Part shown: piece by piece, positions 6,040-8,359 of the stretch
How positions within the stretch are numbered: position 1 is the stretch's first letter
Layout of the letters: every line of letters begins with the position of its first letter
Source: Acetobacterium sp.
Lineage (GTDB): Bacteria; Bacillota; Clostridia; Eubacteriales; Eubacteriaceae
Direction: 5' to 3'
DNA: 8,359 nt
NCBI GenBank assembly: GCA_022013395.1
Contig: JAKLQL010000158.1
Coordinates: forward strand, 1-8,359
The notes under the pieces: model-generated
The model's input: only the letters and a program-made list of their open reading frames with translations
Database searches by the model: none
What the model was told of the DNA's origin: nothing
Translations under genes and position numbers: made by a program

Positions 6040-6498
6040 ATGAATTATGAAGTGGTACAACTAACAGAAAAGCAGATAGCAGGTTTGAAAATACGCACCA
6101 GCAATAATGATCCCCAGATGGTCGAAAAAATTGGGACGACCTGGCAGCGTTTTTATGGCGATGGGATTGAAGCATCCCTGACTGGCAGAGAAAATGATAA
6201 GTGTATCGGTCTTTACAGCGATTATGAAAATGGTGTAACCGGTGACTATGATGTCATGGTTGGCTGCGAAGTTGCAGCCGGGGTTTCGCAACCAGCGCAG
6301 GTCGAGAAAAAAACCATTGCGGCAGGCAACTATGCAAAATTTATAGTACAGGGTGATGTCCAGCAGGCCGTCGGCGACTTCTGGATGAAGCTTTGGGGGA
6401 TGGAACTTGACCGCAGGTTTGGCAGCGACTTCGAGGAATATCAACCCGGGGAGGACATGGCAAACGCCGAAATACATATCTATATTTCACTGAATTAA
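6040..6498 (+). CDS. GyrI-like effector-binding protein (Cass2-like), 152 aa
   Basis: Single-domain effector-binding protein related to the ligand domains of AraC/MerR-type drug regulators, GyrI/SbmC and integron-cassette protein Cass2. Visible family features are WQRFYGDGI (about residues 35-43), the core CIGLYSDYENGVTGDYDVMVGCEV (about 60-83), KKTIAAGNYAKFIVQG (about 94-109) and a closing IHIYISL strand. There is no DNA-binding domain, so it must act as a stand-alone binder, ligand carrier or enzyme. Homologous folds bind bulky, often cationic or lipophilic compounds. The ribosome site AAAAGGGG (6025-6032) is 7 bases before the ATG. It is followed after 15 bases by a second, unlike GyrI-family gene, and preceded by a WYL regulator, which suggests a chemical-sensing or protective operon. 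The ligand cannot be read from the sequence. Confidence 0.87.
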   Translation: MNYEVVQLTEKQIAGLKIRTSNNDPQMVEKIGTTWQRFYGDGIEASLTGRENDKCIGLYSDYENGVTGDYDVMVGCEVAAGVSQPAQVEKKTIAAGNYAKFIVQGDVQQAVGDFWMKLWGMELDRRFGSDFEEYQPGEDMANAEIHIYISLN

Positions 6499-6513
6499 GG
6501 GGAGAATCAGACG

Positions 6514-7137
6514 ATGGAGAAAGTGGATTATAAAAAGCAGTTTAAGAGCTTATACCTGCCTAAAAAGCAGCCCTCAATTATTGCGGTGCCGCCGATTCGT
6601 TTTGCCATGCTGGACGGTCATGGTGATCCCAATGGGGAAGAGTTTGCTGAAGCAGTGGCAGCGCTTTACAGCTTCAGTTATGCGGTAAAAATGTCCTATA
6701 AGAGTAAGGCAATTCCTGATGGCTTTTATGATTACATTGTTTTTCCCCTGGAAGGGGTCTGGGATCTGGTGGACAAGACTAAAACAAGTGCGGATAAAAG
6801 CAATTATGCCTATACGATTATGATCCGGCAGCCGGATTTTTTGACTGCTGAACTGACCGATCGTTTTATCGATGAAGTTAAAAAGAAAAAGCCCAATAAT
6901 TTTCTCGATCGGATCCGGATAGAGGAACTGGAGGAAGGGTTCTGCTGTCAGATGCTGCATTTAGGCAGCTATGATGATGAGCCGGCCAGTTTTGCGCAGA
7001 TGGAAGTATTTTGCAGTGAGTATGGCTATCGGCGCTGCGACAAAACCCATCGGGAAATTTATCTGTCTGATCCCCGCCGGACGGAGACGGATAAATTAAA
7101 AACGGTGTTGCGGTTTAAGGTAATAGCTGATCAGTAA
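6514..7137 (+). CDS. GyrI-like small-molecule-binding protein (COG4832-type), 207 aa
   Basis: Stand-alone GyrI-like protein of the longer, about 200-residue type. Typical marks are the start VDYKKQFKSLYLPKKQPSII, the strand FAMLDGHGDPNGEEF (about 30-44), FYDYIVFPLEGVWDL (about 72-86), RIEELEEGFCCQMLHLGSYDDEP (about 131-153, with a Glu-rich loop) and the conserved ending SDPRRTETDKLKTVLRF. Some GyrI-like proteins hydrolyse or sequester reactive or DNA-targeting small molecules; whether this one is an enzyme is not shown by the sequence. The ribosome site AAGGGGAG (6497-6504) overlaps the previous stop and lies 9 bases before the ATG, so the two genes are co-translated. They are only distantly alike, so this is not a recent duplication. 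It is the last gene of the WYL module. Confidence 0.88.
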   Translation: MEKVDYKKQFKSLYLPKKQPSIIAVPPIRFAMLDGHGDPNGEEFAEAVAALYSFSYAVKMSYKSKAIPDGFYDYIVFPLEGVWDLVDKTKTSADKSNYAYTIMIRQPDFLTAELTDRFIDEVKKKKPNNFLDRIRIEELEEGFCCQMLHLGSYDDEPASFAQMEVFCSEYGYRRCDKTHREIYLSDPRRTETDKLKTVLRFKVIADQ

Positions 7138-7185
7138 GGCTGATAGGTGATTTGACAAAGGCAGAGTGTTAAGTCGGAAAAGAAG

Positions 7186-7232
7186 AATCGGGTAGGAGGC
7201 TGATCAACTAATGGTCAACCTCCTACCCGATT
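7186..7232 (-). terminator. 47-nt near-perfect hairpin, terminator at the convergent junction
   Basis: AATCGGGTAGGAGG (7186-7199) pairs perfectly with CCTCCTACCCGATT (7219-7232). After one mismatch, TGATCA pairs with TGGTCA with one wobble, leaving a 5-base loop: 20 of 21 positions paired. Leftward transcripts meet a pyrimidine-rich CTTCTTTTCC after the stem, so it best serves the leftward membrane-protein gene ending at 7292. It also stands 48 bases after the rightward GyrI-like gene, but the plus strand has no T-run there. It may work both ways. Confidence 0.7.
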
Positions 7233-7291
7233 AGATTAGGGTTGGAATTTGTGGTAAAACAACTTAAAATGACTTCAGAAAGAAGGCCGTT

Positions 7292-7600
7292 TTAATGATC
7301 TTCGGGCGGGGTATTATCATCTTTTTTTTCTTCTGGGATGACATCATATTTCACATCATTTAAAAGCATATTAGGTTCATCGATTTCTTTGCTTGATTCT
7401 GCAGAATTATCTTCTAAGTAAGTCTCATCAAATATTTTTCTTTTGCCCAGACCGACAAAGATCAATAAACATGCAATAACAGCGAAAATAACGATCGCTA
7501 ATGTATTGCGACTCGATATTGCAAAAACCCCGGCAACGCCACCCCAGATAAACCAGGAGGTGCCGTTTGATAAGTTTTTCTTTTTTTCTCCATTTTCCAT
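7292..7600 (-). CDS. 102-aa membrane protein with two helices, function unknown
   Basis: The ATG at 7600 is chosen over an in-frame TTG at 7606 because AAAGGGG on the minus strand sits 9 bases before the ATG, while the TTG would be too close. Residues 1-13 are polar and basic (MENGEKKKNLSNG). Two hydrophobic segments follow, about 15-28 (SWFIWGGVAGVFAI) and 33-52 (TLAIVIFAVIACLLIFVGLG), joined by SSRN, then GKRK and a long acidic tail (about 53-102, ending KKDDNTPPEDH). By the positive-inside rule both ends face the cytoplasm, with a tiny outside loop. No catalytic motif is seen and I do not recognise a family. It has its own promoter and downstream hairpin, so it is probably a single-gene unit. 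Confidence 0.75.
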   Translation of the reverse strand: MENGEKKKNLSNGTSWFIWGGVAGVFAISSRNTLAIVIFAVIACLLIFVGLGKRKIFDETYLEDNSAESSKEIDEPNMLLNDVKYDVIPEEKKDDNTPPEDH

Positions 7601-7684
7601 ATACAAGATCCCCTTTCATACTAAAAGCCAGATTCTAAAGAAGTGTGAATACTCTTTTGTTGTAAAACCTTTAGCAATATGCAG

Positions 7685-7713
7685 ATTATAATATATTTGT
7701 TAGCGAAATACAA
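7685..7713 (-). promoter_or_regulatory. Sigma-A-type promoter for the small membrane protein
   Basis: On the minus strand: -35 TTGTAT (7713-7708), a 17-base spacer and a perfect -10 TATAAT (7690-7685). Transcription would start near 7678, about 78 bases before the ATG at 7600. It is the best promoter match in the window. Confidence 0.68.
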
Positions 7714-7721
7714 TATTCGCT
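7702..7721. promoter_or_regulatory. Operator-like inverted repeat over the -35 box
   Basis: AGCGAA (7702-7707) and TTCGCT (7716-7721) form a perfect 6-base inverted repeat around 8 bases, and the -35 box lies wholly inside it. This is the usual position for a repressor site. Half-site spacing does not fit the clostridial LexA box. The regulator is unknown. Confidence 0.42.
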
Positions 7722-7761
7722 GTAATAAAAAGAAGGCGGAGAATCTTTGGTAACGTAGTAT

Positions 7762-7794
7762 AAAAAGAAAAACAGAGGACCGTTTGCCCTCTGT
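7762..7794 (-). terminator. Intrinsic terminator of the cupin gene
   Basis: On the minus strand ACAGAGG (7794-7788) pairs perfectly with CCTCTGT (7778-7772) around a 9-base loop and runs into TTTTTCTTTTT (7772-7762). It lies 53 bases after the cupin stop codon at 7848, in the right orientation. Confidence 0.88.
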
Positions 7795-7847
7795 ATAGTG
7801 GTTATCTTTTTTACAACGAAAATGTCAGGAATAAGATAGCCTATCAA

Positions 7848-8240
7848 TTAGCACAATGCCGGGAAAAATTTTGCGAACAAACAAAGCCCATCATTACCGG
7901 CGGTTACCTGATGTTCGATACCGGCTGGCATAATGGAGAGGGTGCCAGCTTGATAGGGGATACTTGTTCCGGCATTGATACATGTTCCAGAACCGCCGAT
8001 CACTTCATGGGTCTCCAATTGTTTTTCATGGGTGTGATTTTCAAGTCTTTTATTAGGAGCAACCCTTACAAGATGATAACTGAATTGTCCATTTGTATCC
8101 TGGGCGGTGACGATGTGTTTCAATCCCACGCCGTCAAATGTGGGATGCTTTGACCAGGGAATATCACTGAATTCTTTTTTATAACCGGGAATTACCAATA
8201 CGCCGTTGTTAAACTGGGTGAAGGTTTCGGCTTTGTTCAT
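7848..8240 (-). CDS. Single-domain cupin protein, 130 aa
   Basis: Small beta-barrel cupin. Motif 1 is NHTHEKQLETHEVIGGSGTC (68-87), giving metal ligands H69, H71 and probably E76. Motif 2 is YQAGTLSIMPAGIEHQVT (96-113) with H110. The complete 3-His/1-Glu set suggests it binds a metal such as Fe, Mn, Ni or Zn. Reactions in the family range from isomerases and dioxygenases to pure ligand binding, so no reaction is assigned. It resembles the AraC-type sugar-binding cupin domain without a DNA-binding part. Start: the ATG at 8240 has GAGG 8 bases upstream on the minus strand. An in-frame GTG at 8270 would add 10 residues and has no good ribosome site. Monocistronic, with its own terminator. Confidence 0.85.
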   Translation of the reverse strand: MNKAETFTQFNNGVLVIPGYKKEFSDIPWSKHPTFDGVGLKHIVTAQDTNGQFSYHLVRVAPNKRLENHTHEKQLETHEVIGGSGTCINAGTSIPYQAGTLSIMPAGIEHQVTAGNDGLCLFAKFFPALC

Positions 8241-8299
8241 TTTAAATACCTCGCTTTTGTTTAGTTGCACGTCTTTATCAGATCGTGCTTTCTAAAACA

Positions 8300-8308
8300 A
8301 ATATAGCA
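8300..8308 (-). promoter_or_regulatory. Possible extended -10 promoter of the cupin gene
   Basis: On the minus strand TGCTATATT matches TGnTATAAT with one change, the same form as the AAA+/VWA promoter, and lies about 60 bases before the ATG at 8240. No clear -35. Between it and the gene, GCACG (8267-8271) and CGTGC (8284-8288) form a short inverted repeat in the leader that might be an operator. Confidence 0.35.
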
Positions 8309-8359
8309 AAGATGCGTCACAAGCGATTGTAAAAAATTGCCCATTAATCCAGCACTTTC

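Noticed and set aside
7702..7721. LexA/SOS box
   Set aside because: The half sites CGAA/TTCG are present but 8 bases apart, and the expected C and G next to them are absent, so it does not fit the Gram-positive CGAAC-N4-GTTCG pattern.

Overview
The window reads as chromosomal DNA from an anaerobic Firmicute, most likely an acetogenic clostridium of the Acetobacterium/Eubacterium type. This is inferred from two CooC-type nickel-insertion ATPases at the left edge, strong AGGAGG-like ribosome sites, frequent GTG starts and moderate GC. No 16S or other marker gene is present, so the genus is a guess. No tRNA, rRNA, CRISPR array or intact insertion sequence was found.

Left block (1-2100, rightward): a tightly coupled operon of a 5'-truncated CooC/AcsF-like ATPase, a 66-aa zinc-ribbon-like protein, a 79-aa acidic protein of unknown function and a complete 255-aa CooC. 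This looks like the accessory end of a carbon monoxide dehydrogenase (CODH) or acetyl-CoA synthase (ACS) gene cluster whose structural genes lie outside the window. Immediately after cooC, overlapping its stop codon as GTGA, is the 16-residue start of a third CooC-type ATPase (MKIVLCGKGDCGK). It breaks off inside the P-loop, so a further gene of this operon has been lost here. A 542-base low-information stretch follows. It holds a possible small leftward gene, a 10-base direct repeat and a hairpin followed by a T-run.

Central block (2179-5017, rightward): an extended -10 promoter, a MoxR/CbbQ/NorQ-type AAA+ ATPase, a 588-aa CobT/NorD-like protein with a C-terminal von Willebrand A (VWA) domain, and a clear intrinsic terminator. 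Such AAA+/VWA pairs act together as chelatases or metalloenzyme activases. Their target here is unknown. The neighbouring CooC genes make a CODH/ACS-related or other metalloenzyme plausible, but that is inference.

Regulatory block (5045-7137, rightward): a WYL-domain transcription factor followed by two different GyrI-like (effector-binding) proteins. It looks like a small-molecule sensing or protection module.

Right block (leftward): a 130-aa cupin with its own terminator, and a 102-aa two-helix membrane protein with a good promoter that carries an operator-like inverted repeat. A 47-nt near-perfect hairpin separates this block from the GyrI genes and probably ends transcription from the right.
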